Shown here piece after piece: positions 51,301 through 61,800 of a stretch of 64,000 bases of DNA. The stretch is from Sarcocystis neurona. Lineage: Eukaryota; Apicomplexa; Conoidasida; Eucoccidiorida; Sarcocystidae. A model generated the notes under the pieces. The model had not been told where the DNA came from. It searched no databases and worked only from the letters and a program-made list of their open reading frames with translations. The stretch covers positions 5,336,019 through 5,400,018 of the forward strand of contig KL647289.1 in NCBI GenBank assembly GCA_000727475.1, read 5' to 3'. Within the stretch, counting starts at the first letter, position 1. Each line of letters starts with the position of its first letter. Both the position numbers and the translations under genes were made by a program.

Positions 51301-53005
51301 AGACATACAAGGGTACACGCACGTGGTGGGTACAGACCTACACAGCTGCGACACGGGGTGGGTTGTTCTTGTCGACCACGTACAAAGACATACGGGCTGC
51401 ACAAACCATTCACCAGGCTTTGATCGCAAGTACATTTCCGCAGCCGTCTCCCAACATCTCCGCTGCCTGCCTACATGTCCATATACATATATATATACAT
51501 ATATACATATATATATGTATATGTTTAGAAATCTATATACGTGCGTGTGAGGGCATCTTTACCCTTCCTCAGATATTGATACGTACGTCAGTTTGAAGTG
51601 AAGGATGGCGTGTGCACCATTTTTGGCCACTGAGTCCACCACCTCTGTGTGGGCCGCCTCCTTCCCCGTGAATCGGCGGCCGTGCAAATCTCCTTTTCTC
51701 TCGCCCTTATCTCTCTTCTTCTCTCTATCTTCACGCCAAATTGCAGTTGCATATACACGAGCACCAAATACGTGTGCACGAAGATATTCTTTGGAAATAC
51801 AGTATTGCTTTGTGCCATCAGTTTCACTGCGGTACGCAAGTGTGAGGAGTGATTTACCCATCAACACCCAAACATTCGTGAATATATATCCATGTAGATA
51901 TGCACATATATATATATCAGTATGAAAACCTAGGACGTACGCATACGGATTGTTGTCTACGTACACTTATATACATATACGTATATATCTATATGAACAC
52001 TTATGAGGTACGCGTACGAGTTGGTGTCTACACATGTCGTGGCTGCTAGGCGCATGCATACAAGCTTGACATCGGCAGAGCTGTATACTTCTACGCCTAC
52101 CACTACTATCACTCCCCCTCCTACTATGACTCAGACGAGTCCTAGGTGGACACGTCCCTCTGCTCCTAGGTTCAGCCCTACAGGAATTTTTACACCTCTA
52201 GCACGTGTCCACAAATATTCACAGACACACCGTAGTCTGTTTCCACTTCGAGCACGCACACGCAAAAATCCAGCCACAGACGTTAGAGTAGGTGCACACA
52301 GATATATATATATATATACGTATATATATATATGTATATACACACGCAAATGGTAATACGTACACGTATCCACGCGCATCCCGCAGCTCGCTATGCGCCA
52401 GAAAGACGAGGTTCTATAAATAAAGAAAACTTCTTCTGACGTATTAAAGAATGTTCTTAGGTGTAGATAACTGCGAGTACACATACGCGCACGTGTGCGT
52501 CTCCGCTGCACCTGCGGAGACACAAGCTGCTGGCATCGCAGCAGATACGCAGCGTGACTAATCCGATACACCGTTGTGTGTAAACGGGTGAAAGATTTAC
52601 GTTTCTAGAAGTACGTGCCGCGCAGTACGTCTCAACGTTGTGTCTGTAGGCCTTAGGAATGCGCAAGTCTAGATATAAAGACGGTTAGCAATGTATGTGG
52701 TGTCGCTGCGCCTCCGCGTAAGATAGAAGCTGTGGGACTGCAACAGCAGCGGAACAGCCTCATCTCTACCTCCAGACGTAATAAATAGTGGGAAGCTCTT
52801 TCTAGAGATAAATCTCTGCCTGCGTATACACATCTGTGTGGCCGTGTGCACGGCCCTACATTCTCTGCATGTATGTGGCAAGTCCCCGCACATGGGTGAA
52901 GACTCCAGACATCCGCGGAGTTTTGCGACAGCAACTGCGCACCGTCATCTGTACAAAAACGTCTATAAGTGTGTGTAAACGTGCACATATGTGTGTTATA
53001 CACAT

Positions 53006-53043
<38 letters not shown>

Positions 53044-53542
53044 TACACACACGTCTATAGAAGAACAACCAACGAGANNNNNNNNNNNNNNNNNNNNNNN
53101 NNNNNNNNNNNNNNNNNNNNNNNNNNNNNNNNNNNNNNNNNNNNNNNNNNNNNNNNNNNNNNNNNNNNNNNNNNNNNNNNNNNNNNNNNNNNNNNNNNNN
53201 NNNNNNNNNNNNNNNNNNNNNNNNNNNNNNNNNNNNNNNNNNNNNNNNNNNNNNNNNNNNNNNNNNNNNNNNNNNNNNNNNNNNNNNNNNNNNNNNNNNN
53301 NNNNNNNNNNNNNNNNNNNNNNNNNNNNNNNNNNNNNNNNNNNNNNNNNNNNNNNNNNNNNNNNNNNNNNNNNNNNNNNNNNNNNNNNNNNNNNNNNNNN
53401 NNNNNNNNNNNNNNNNNNNNNNNNNNNNNNNNNNNNNNNNNNNNNNNNNNNNNNNNNNNNNNNATATATACGTACACACACGTCTATGGAGAACAACCCA
53501 AGAGGACAGTCGGTACAAAACGTACCACAGAAGTCTACCCAC

Positions 53543-53574
<32 letters not shown>

Positions 53575-56500
53575 GCGGGTAGAACACCTCCAGAGAATAG
53601 TCTACACAAACCTGAGTATAGATGTGTATAAGCGTGCACCCATATATATATATATATACACACAGCCACACGCACACACATACACACACACGCATACAAG
53701 TGTGTAGGCGTATGCAGGGACATTCTGGCACGTGTCGTATACGCCGAAGCACTTGTAGAGTTGAAGACGGTTGGACTGTCGTAGACGCTCACCAGCGAAG
53801 GCGATCAAGTAGTGAAGTTTTGCCGTGGTCAACATGTCCGAGGACAGTAACTACAGCAGGCGCTCTGTGAAGTGCTGCTTTGGCTGCGGCTGTCTGGTTG
53901 CACAGCTGCTGCTGCTGCTCCTCCTGCAGCTGGGCTGCTGCGCCTCCGCGTGCTGCTTCTCCCTCTCTTCCTCGAGGGGGGACCGCTGTTGCGTCGCTTC
54001 CCTGGTGCAGCTGCTGTTGCGGCCACGCCGAGGGGAGTCTACTGCTAAGCCGCAGCTGCTGCAGCTTTCCCAGCTCCTCCGCCAAGAATTCCGCTTCTTC
54101 CTCTCCGAGGGCGGTGCCTGGATGTACGTTTGCTTCGTGTTCTCCCTCCTCCAGAAGCAGTAGACGAGCCAGAGATAGTACCTCTTCAAGTGGAGTCTGC
54201 AGGTGCGTAGCCAGCAGTTGTACGGTAAGATGTTGCACCTGCAAGACTGCCGGCTGCGCTGCAGCAGCAGCGTTCGGAGGGGCGGCAGCGGCAGCCGTCA
54301 TTGCGCCAATAGAGCCATAAGCAGCAGCAGAAGACGCAGCAGAAGAAGACGCAGCAAGAGAAGAACGACCAGTAGCTGGAGCAGAACTCGGAGAATAAGC
54401 CGCAGCAGACGCAGAAGAGACAGTTGTCGCAGGAGCTGCAGAAGCACAGACAGCCGAGCAGGCAACGTAAGCGGCGGAAACGGACGCACCCGCAGACGGC
54501 GTGGCAGCAGATGAAGCACCCGCAACACCAGCAGAGAGAGGCGCAGCAGACGAAGGAGCTGCTGGGGTGGAACCACCAGCAGCAGCAGATCGATCCGCAG
54601 CACCAGTTGCGTTGGCAGTCCCAGCCGAAGCAGACGCAGCAACAGCGGGCGACACGTCGGCCGTAGGGGAAGCAGAGGCAGGGGACGCAGACAAAACACA
54701 AGCCACAGAGAGAGAAGACGAGGAAGGCGTCGCAGCAGCAGAAGACACAGCAGCGGAAGAAGATGGAGCATCTGCTGCTGCGAAGTTGTCAGACAGCAGC
54801 GCTTGCTCTCGCTGCTGCTGCTGCTTGCTGCAATCTACGAACGAGGAGGCGGCGGCTGCAACAGCGTCCTTCTCGCTTCTTCCCGCTCCCACTTGCGACG
54901 CCCCCTCGCTCAGCTCCTCCGGAGCAGCAACAGAGACACTGCTGCTGCCCGTATAAATGCTGCCGCTAGTAGTGCTGGTGCTCTTGCTAGGGGTGCTACT
55001 GCCGCTGGTAGTGTTGCTGCTGGTGCCGTCTTCGACTCCGCTGCGGTCCATCCCCCTGGCGTATTCTGCAGAGCTGCTGCTGCAGTTGTCGTGGTGCTGG
55101 GGGCTGCTGCAGGTGCGGCTCCGGAGAGGCGTCTCTGCAGCAGCAAGCCACTGGAGTGTCTCCATGCGTTTTTGTCGCTTCTGCTTCTGTATCGACGCCA
55201 GCAGTGCGGCGACATCTTGGTCGTCTTCTTCCTCCGCCTCCTCGCCCTCTTCAGCAGCAGCAGCAGTCTCGCCTGCGCGTGTGGCACCTGCAGCAGCAGG
55301 AGCACCGCCTTCATTTGGCGCAGCAGACACTCCAGTGTTGCTGCTTTTGAACGCTGCTGGAGCTCCTGAGGCTTCTCTTGCTTCGGCTCCTGCTGCTGCT
55401 GCACTTTTGTTCGCCTCCTCCTCTCTCCCCTCTTTTCCACGTTGCCTGCCTGGCTGCTGCTGTCGCTGCGACAACTGTTGCTGTTGTTGCTCCTCCAGGC
55501 GATCGACGAGCTCGCTGCTGCTGCTCCTCCGCTTGCTGCTGTGGCGCCCCCTTCCGCTGTCCGCGCTGTCGCGCACTTCCCTCTCTCTTTCAGCCATTTC
55601 TTCAACGAGACGCAGTTTATCGGCTAGCTGTCTGCGCAGCGTCGCAAGACTCAGCGTGTCGGCACGTAGTACTCGCTTTAACGCAGCAGGGAGGCCGAAG
55701 CGCGTCTGCTCGTTACCTCCTGTCGACGCGGCCAGCAGCAGCAGAGCTTCTAGTCTCTCTTCTGCAAACGCCAAGGACGGATGCACAAGTGCCGCGGCCA
55801 TGACGACGTCGCACCGTATAGCAGCGGCAGCCGCAGTACCCGCACCATCTCTCGCTGCTCTACTGTCTCGGCTGCTCCACTCGCCGTGACGCTTCCCTAC
55901 TACGTCTTCCACGCTCTTCCTTGCTCCTGATGTTGCAGTCCGTCCGTCGCCGTCTTCTGTAGCAGTTGCTGCACCAGCAGCAGTCACACCGCCAGCGACC
56001 GGTTCTTTCCCTTCTCCTGCTTCTTCTCCTCGTCCCTTTCTTCGGTCGCCCGTGGGGTCTCCCGCTGTCCTCTTCTTCGATGTGGCAGCAGCAGCAAGTG
56101 TCGGAGGCACAGGCACTTGAGTTTTTACCTGCAGCAGGCAGTTTGCTTTCTCCGCAAAGTCAAAGCAGACCATGCTTCCAAGCTCTTGTGACGCTCGCTG
56201 GAGCTGTCTGCGGAGCGCTGCGAACTCATCTATCCACCGCAGCAGCAGAACTCGTACTTCTGCTGCTGCTCGACTGCCGAGGTGCTGCCTCTGCTGCTGC
56301 AGGTGCTGCGTCGTCAACTTGTGTTGCTGCAGCAGCGCGTGCATTTGTCGCTCGAACCTCCCCACACACTCCGGTGTACTGACACCGCGACTGCGCACCA
56401 CCCGCTCAAGCACCTCCCTCGCGATGGAAAACTGCGCACACACCAACAACGTGCGCTGCCGCCTCGCTTCCTCTTCGCTCAGCGGCTGCTGCTGCTCCTT

Positions 56501-57166
56501 CGTCACCTGCTGGTCTTGTTGCTCGCTCTCCGCAGACGCAGCCTTCCCCTCCTGTCTCCCGTCCACGCTGACCAACTCCGGGGGCTGCTGCTGTCGCGGC
56601 TGTTCCTGACGCCAGCTGGCTGCAGCAGCAGCATACGCCTCTCCCACGCCATTCCACCGTACGCCGGTTGCAGGTGCCGACTTTTCACAAGTTCCACAGG
56701 AAGGTTGCTGCAGCAGCAGCTGCTTCGCTGTTGACTGTGCTGCCGCTCTGGCCTCTGCAGCAGCTGCAGCAGCAGCAGCCGCAGCAGCTCTGGCAGCTAC
56801 TGCTCGGCGCCTAGCCTCTGCTGCCGCTGCCCGCGCCACTCGCAGCGCTTCAGCAGGAGGGCACGCAGAGAGTGGGATTGGCAAAGTTTCTCTGTTATGG
56901 CCCACTACTACACCAAATCCCCTACCTGCTGCAGCTGCTGCTCCCGGCCCTGCCTCACCAAGTGCTGCCCCTGCAGAAGGCGGCACCGGGGTCGCTGCTG
57001 CTGCTGTTCCTGTCCGCTGAGCAGCAAATGCAGCTGCAATCCGCATCTGCGTCTCGGCGTGAGCCGCAGCACGAGTGGCCGCTGCCTCCAGCCGCGCTGC
57101 TTCTGCTGCTGCTGCTGCTGCGCGGGCATCCACCGCAGCAACGTGCGCATGCAGGTCCTGTAGCAG
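39168..57166 (-). CDS. Organellar bacterial-type translation initiation factor IF-2
   Basis: Eleven exons join in phase: 57166-53793, 50991-50695, 49883-49820, 48966-48760, 47087-46842, 45529-45353, 43370-42759, 41787-41719, 40830-40660, 39720-39633, 39298-39168. The first exon holds about 1,000 Ala/Gln/Ser-rich residues, then an IF2_N-like region ([20 protein letters not shown] and [13 protein letters not shown]). G1 is GHVDHGKT, G2 EAGGITQ, G3 DTPGHAAF, G4 NKMDKP and G5 SAKTGEG. Domain II follows ([33 protein letters not shown]), then domain III ([46 protein letters not shown]) and domain IV ([31 protein letters not shown]). IF-2 is the GTPase that places initiator tRNA on bacterial-type ribosomes, so this copy should act in the apicoplast or mitochondrion. 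The core holds a Gln5 run before G3 and a Glu-rich insertion in domain III. The true start lies upstream. Confidence 0.93.
39306..39535. repeat. Diverged tandem duplication, period about 117 bp, in the last IF-2 intron and 3' exon border
   Basis: The stretch from 39306 (GTGAGAATAGGGAAAAAACACACCTGAA) is repeated in diverged form from 39425 (GAGAAGAGGGAAAAGACACACCTGAA). In both copies a sequence like GTCA.TGTTGA and later CACTAGC and CCAGTACTG follow at similar spacing. The right copy lies wholly in the intron between the last two IF-2 exons; the left copy begins just upstream of the terminal exon (39298). Confidence 0.65.
43602..43644. repeat. (TA)n microsatellite
   Basis: An almost pure alternating TA tract, with single interruptions near its left end, lies in the IF-2 intron between the exons ending at 45353 and starting at 43370. 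It marks the first dense simple-sequence cluster (43.4-43.7 kb) at the left edge of the repeat-rich zone. Confidence 0.9.
45282..45317. repeat. (GA)n-rich microsatellite
   Basis: The plus strand is a run of AGAGAG with CA and GC interruptions, just beyond the 3' end of the IF-2 exon at 45529-45353, within the following intron. Confidence 0.75.
46436..46492. repeat. TATA/TACA simple repeat
   Basis: A degenerate ACATATA/TATATG tract, including TGTGTATATATATAGATATA, in the IF-2 intron below exon 47087-46842. Confidence 0.75.
48331..48600. repeat. Compound minisatellite, about five units
   Basis: A consensus GAGACCCACTGGAATCCCA recurs at roughly 48331, 48399, 48452, 48505 and 48550, with substitutions. 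The units are separated by (TA)n and (GA)n runs of variable length, so the period is about 50-70 bp. The array lies in the IF-2 intron between exons 48966-48760 and 47087-46842. Translated on either strand it gives only repetitive Tyr/Ile/Thr peptides, so I do not call it coding. Confidence 0.85.
49470..49494. repeat. (TA)n microsatellite
   Basis: A short pure TA tract flanked by ACACAT and TGTGTAC, in the IF-2 intron between exons 49883-49820 and 48966-48760. Confidence 0.85.
51101..51224. repeat. (CA)n and (TC)n microsatellites
   Basis: An (AC)n run at about 51101-51118 and a CT-rich run at about 51199-51223 lie just upstream (in transcript sense) of the IF-2 exon 50991-50695. The CT-rich run is GA-rich on the transcribed strand, so it is not a splice pyrimidine tract. 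Confidence 0.8.
53008..53042. repeat. (TA)n microsatellite at the left side of the assembly gap
   Basis: A pure TA tract of about 35 bp is followed by CTACACACACGTCTATAGAA and then the run of N. A similar arrangement, with TA followed by CGTACACACACGTCTATGGA, is found to the right of the gap. Confidence 0.9.
53078..53463. other. Assembly gap (386 N)
   Basis: All bases are N. Frames drawn through the gap are meaningless. It lies in the long IF-2 intron between exons 57166-53793 and 50991-50695. The sequence on both sides shares a unit of about 30 bp (ACACACGTCTAT.GA.AACAACC), so the missing part is probably a tandem array and its real length is uncertain. Confidence 0.99.
53542..53569. repeat. 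(TA)n microsatellite at the right side of the assembly gap
   Basis: A pure TA tract about 80 bp right of the gap, with a second short one at 53643-53659 followed by a CACA-rich stretch to about 53697. Confidence 0.9.
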
Positions 57167-57535
57167 CTGAAAGCAAGCAAACCGCAGAGACGAGACAGCT
57201 ACAACACCCCACCGTTGGCAGGGCGGAGACAGCCATAACACCCACTGGTAGAGACAGGCCAGCCGGCCCTAGTGTCAGCCTCACTTATGTACGAAACTGA
57301 AGAAACGCCTTCTAGCGACTTGCGTACAAATACACATGTTGGTTGCTACGGGTATGTATAACGAGAGCACGCACACATACATATATATATATATATGTAT
57401 ACACGTACTTGTGAACAGGTTTACATCATAATAGATGCATATGCACATATGTGCATACGTATGTTCACGGGAATACACAAAACTACGTATGTATATTTAT
57501 GGATGACGGCAGGTCCCGGTGCAGGCAGCTCTTAC

Positions 57536-58787
57536 TTGAGAAGAACTGACGAAGTGTGTCGTGAGGGTGCTGCCGCCGCCTGCTGCCGTTTTCGCTGTTC
57601 CGCTGCTGCTGCTGCTGTCAGCTGCAAGAAGCCAGTGGTGGTGCTGCTGTTGTTGCATGCGGCTCATGTCGAAGAATGAAGGCAGCGGCGAAGACAATGC
57701 ATGCGCCAGCAGCTCTCGGCGAGTGCTGCCTTCTCTTTGCGCGGCGAAAACCGAACTCCCTCCGCCTGCTGCTGCTAAATCTGCGGCAGTTACGCCTCCT
57801 ACGGCTGCTTGTGCTGCTGCTGCTGCTGCTCCTTGTGGTGCTGTTTCTGCTGTTGCTGCTTCTGCAGGGGATCGGAAGGAAGGGTCAAGCGCGCGCAGCA
57901 GCGCAGCTAGTGGCTGCGGATTCGTGTGAAGAAAAGACGCACTTCCATTGTGTCCGCCGCTGCGAACTACTTCTCCTGCTGCTGTAGGCTGCTGCTGCCG
58001 CTCCTTCGTTCCAACGGATATCCCTGCAGGTGGACACAGACACCGTCAACGAAAGCTTCCTCTGCACAAGATTCGCTAGTGAAGGATTTCTCGACACACT
58101 CACACCGACAGCTTGTGCGTAAAACAGCATAGATGCAGCAGCACACGCAGCAGTCGCTGCAGCAGCCTCTGCATCGAGAAGATGGGGACCAGCACCATAT
58201 GCGGCAGCTGCAAGATGACACGCTGCAGCCGCAACGAGAACAGCGCCGAAAGAAAAAGCAGCAACAGTCAAGCAGCAGCAGCAACAGCAGCGGCTGAAAA
58301 GCAGCAACAGCTGCAACAGCAGCGGCTGAGAAGCAGCAGCAGCCACAGCAAGAGCAGGAAAGAAACGGCGAAAAAGCAGCAATAGCAACAGCAGCAGCAG
58401 AAAAACAGCAGCAGAAAAGCAGCCGCAGCAACTGCAGCAGCAGAAAAGCAGCCGCAGCAACAAACGAGCAGCAGCAACAGTAGCAACAGCGACTCTGTTT
58501 CAGCAGCGGGAGCAGCAACTGCAACAGGAGCGCAGCAACAGCCTTCAAAGGGTGTGCACCAGCAACAGCACACTGTCAGGAGCGTAAGCCACACGGCAGG
58601 AGAAGCACCAGTATCGTAGCCGCAGCAGCAGCAGCAGCAGAGACCGTACCACCAGCAGGAATATAGATGACAACTTTCCGGAGAGTGCCTCTCTCTGCTA
58701 GCCACAACCCCACAAAAAGAGCCGGTGCAGCTTCGACGGCCGAAGGCAACGCGAAGTTCGATATTATCTTCCTTGCTGTTGCTCCCG
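57536..58787 (-). CDS. Exons joining the IF-2 gene to a giant upstream exon
   Basis: Three exons, 58787-58650, 58207-58106 and 58023-57536, link in phase to each other, to the upstream exon ending at 58859, and to the IF-2 exon starting at 57166. Together they code about 243 residues. The middle part is not low-complexity: FVGLWLAERGTLRKVVIYIP and AYGAGPHLLDAEAAAATAAC are separated by one intron. The last exon adds FRSPAEAATAETAPQ and RRELLAHALSSPLPSFFDMS, and ends at a clean CAA-GTAAGA donor. The donor at 58650 (GTACGG) and the choice of acceptor at 58207 are guesses based on phase; the other borders are stronger. The segment could be part of the N-terminal extension of IF-2, or the end of a different protein wrongly linked. 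No family was recognised. Confidence 0.5.
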
Positions 58788-58858
58788 CTGCAGCAGCAGA
58801 AGGAGCAGAACTAGTTGTAGACACCGCAACAACACTTGGGGAGGCGCTGGTGACTCAC

Positions 58859-61800
58859 CTGCAGCCCCTGCTCCGCCTCTTATTTCTTCTCGAGAAGTGG
58901 TTGGGGAGATGCCAGCGACTGCTGCAGCGGCAGCGGCTGCGTCGGCGGAGGGTCTAGCAGCCAGTGCAGTAGGAGCACCAAAATAAACAGCTGCAGCAGC
59001 AGGCGCACCTGCAGCAGCAGAAGCGGCTGGAGTCGCGGAAGCTGGCGTAGCTGCTCCATCCGTGGCTGCCATCTGTGAATCCGCAGCACCAGCGCTGCTC
59101 GCCGTCGCGGCGGCAGCGCCAGCAGGGAGGATACGTTCACCAACAGCAGCACGGGCTGCCCCCGAACCTCCCTGTGCTGCAGCAAAAAATCCTGCAACTT
59201 GCTGTCGACCAGCAGCCGAAGCAGCAGTTTGCTGCGCTTCAGCAGTAGCAGCAGTTCTCTCTGTTTCTCTCTCAGACACAGCAGCAGGACTCCACGAAGA
59301 ACCTTGGGGTACCTCTCCCTGTGCAGTCTGTTGTTCCCGCACGAAGGAAGCAGCAACTGCAGCACGCGGATGAAGAGAGTCAACGGGAGACGAAGAACCA
59401 GCGACGACTGCTGCTGCTTGACTTCTGTTTGCAGCAGTTTTCCCTTCACGTGCAGCATCAACTGAAGACAGCTGTCGCTCTGCCTCCGCTCGCGGCGCAG
59501 GCACTGTGTCGGCAGAAATCTTATTTGTTTCTCCACTAGCTGCAGGAAGTCCTCCCCCCCCTGCTGAAACAGCGGTCCTTGCTGCTGCTGCTGCTGCTCT
59601 TTGTGCTGCTGTGGCGGCTGGGAATGCGGCCGCTGCTTCTTCTCGTCCCCCCAATCCTCGTGCCGCTGCTGCTGCGTTCGCGTGTGATGGCGATGATGGC
59701 ACTGTTGCTGCTGATGTTGGCGTAGGTGCTCTGCATGTCGCTGTTGCTGCAGCTGCTCGTGCTGGACGCGCTGTTGCTGCGGTATGGCGTTTCGCAGGCG
59801 CAGCAGGCTTTGTAGAGCGCGAGGCTGTTCTTGCTGCTGCGGCAGGAACACAAGACGCAGCAGCTGCTAGTCTTGACCGCAGAAGTGCGATAGCCCTACT
59901 GGACGGCCGCAGAGTTGCCCATGCAATAGTAGCAGCATTGTCCTTTGCTTGCTGCTGTGCTGCTGCGTCTCGCTTCTCTGCTGCTGTGTCCGCTTCCTCC
60001 GACCAGACACGCGTGTTGCGCGCCTCCTCTGCCGCTCTCCGCTTCTCCTCCTCGTTCTGCTGCAGCAGCTGCTGCTGGTACCGTCCGCTACGCTGAAGCT
60101 CCTGCTGCGGATGTCGACGTTGAAAATCCTTCTCCTGTTGCTGCAGCGACAGCTGCAGCTTCTGCTGGAGCCACAGCTGCTGCGGCAGCGTTAGCGTCAG
60201 CGTCTGCTGCTTCTGCTCGTGCTGGTTTACTGGCTCTTGTTGCTGTCGCTTCTGCTGTTGCAGCAGACTATTCCCAGCAATAGTCTGACGTTGAGGAGAG
60301 CTGTCCAGCTGCTGTTTGAAGAAGCAGTCGACGACGCCGCCGTGGTAAAACAGCTTGCTGCAGCTTTCGTTGCTGGTGGTGCTGCTTCGGACCATGCTGC
60401 TGCTATTGTTGCTGCTAACAACGCAGGTGCTGCTGTTGCTGCCGCTGTGCGAATGGCTGCTCCCGCCGGCCCGTGGGCTGCTGCCTCTCTCGGCGCACGA
60501 GCCGCTCCTCGCTACGTCTGGCGCAGGCAGGGGAGTGCAGACCGCGGGGCGGGAGAGGGAAGAGCAGCGAGACAGCAGCAGTGAGGGGAGACCGAGCAGC
60601 AGCAGCAGCAGCGCAAGAGCAGCAAGTGCCAGCGGAGACGTAGACAAGGGGGAGAAGCAGCAGAGGAAAGAAACCGAAAAGGCGAAGCACGAAAGCGAGA
60701 GGAAAGACGAAGAAAGTGTGCAGAGGAGCCGAAATACAAACATGTTTCGTCTCCCCACATCCTCGTTCTCCGAGTGTGAGTACACACTCGAAGCGGTGGC
60801 GTCTGCGCGTGCCGAGGACGACGGAGGGACACCAGCGGCAGCGGAAGAGGAGGGAGGCGCTGGTGGCGAAGTGTACGAAGCATCAGCAGCAGACGGAGGG
60901 GACGGTAAAACAGCAGCAGCACAGGCAGCTGCCACAGGCGCAGCGTAGCGAGCAGCAGAGTCCCGCTCCGCAGCCGGTGCAGCAGCAGTGAGAGTCTCAG
61001 AAAAAGGAGGAGCAGCAGCAGCAAGAGAGACGTCGGGTCGGTTCACCAAAGAAGCAGGAGGACCAGCTGCAGCTGCTGAGGAGTGGGAATACGAACCCCA
61101 CGAAGACAAGAAAGACGAGGAATATAAAGAAGCAGGAGACGAAAAGGCAACGGCAGTTCTGTCGCCCTCTTGCACCTCTGCTGCGGTTGCATCGCCGATG
61201 TTGTGTGCAGCAACCGGCTCAGCTGCTGCCTCTGCGGCCTGCTGCTGCCTTTGCTGCGGAGCCGGTCGGAAGCGAAGTGTATCGAAGGAAAATGCACTGC
61301 GATGTTCTGCAGCAGCAGACAAACCCATGCGTGTGGCAGCGCCTCCTGCTCCTGAGCCATCTCCCGCTGTCTTCTCTGCGCTGCTGCTCTTCCACCTGAC
61401 TGCTTTCACTGTCCCACTCACCCCTCCCGCTCCTCTACCTACTAATGGAAAAGTACACGCGGCTACTGCTGCTGCAGGTGCTGGTGGTGCGGGTGCTGAC
61501 GCTGATGGTGTTGCAGTCGGAGGCGCGGCTGTTGCTGTGGCAGCAAGTGCAGCTGCGGTCACTGGGATTGCAGAAAGTGGAGTTGCTTTTGTTGTTACTG
61601 GCTGTATTTGATAATTCTGCTGCTCAGGTTCTGCTGCTGCTACCTGCCGTGTTTTGTTGAACGCAGGCTGCGACGACAGGCCCGCCAAAGACCGGAGGCC
61701 TCCTTCTCGCCGATTTTCTTGCTGCTGCTCCACCAGTTCACTTTGCTGCTGCTGCTGCTGCTCCAGAACCTGTTGCTGCCGCTGCTGCTCCAGACCCTGT

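Noticed and set aside
52856..53752. Open frames of up to 298 codons across the run of N
   Set aside because: They exist only because N codons are counted as open; the flanks are microsatellite.
54957..55889. A 310-codon plus-strand Leu/Ser/Ala-rich open frame and similar ones at 53.8-57.3 kb
   Set aside because: These are antisense shadows of the CAG-repeat IF-2 exon; triplet repeats keep all frames open.
57967..58705. Minus-strand Cys/Leu-rich frames of 145-193 codons
   Set aside because: TGC and CTG readings of the same triplet repeats; the Ala frame joins its neighbours in phase and these do not.
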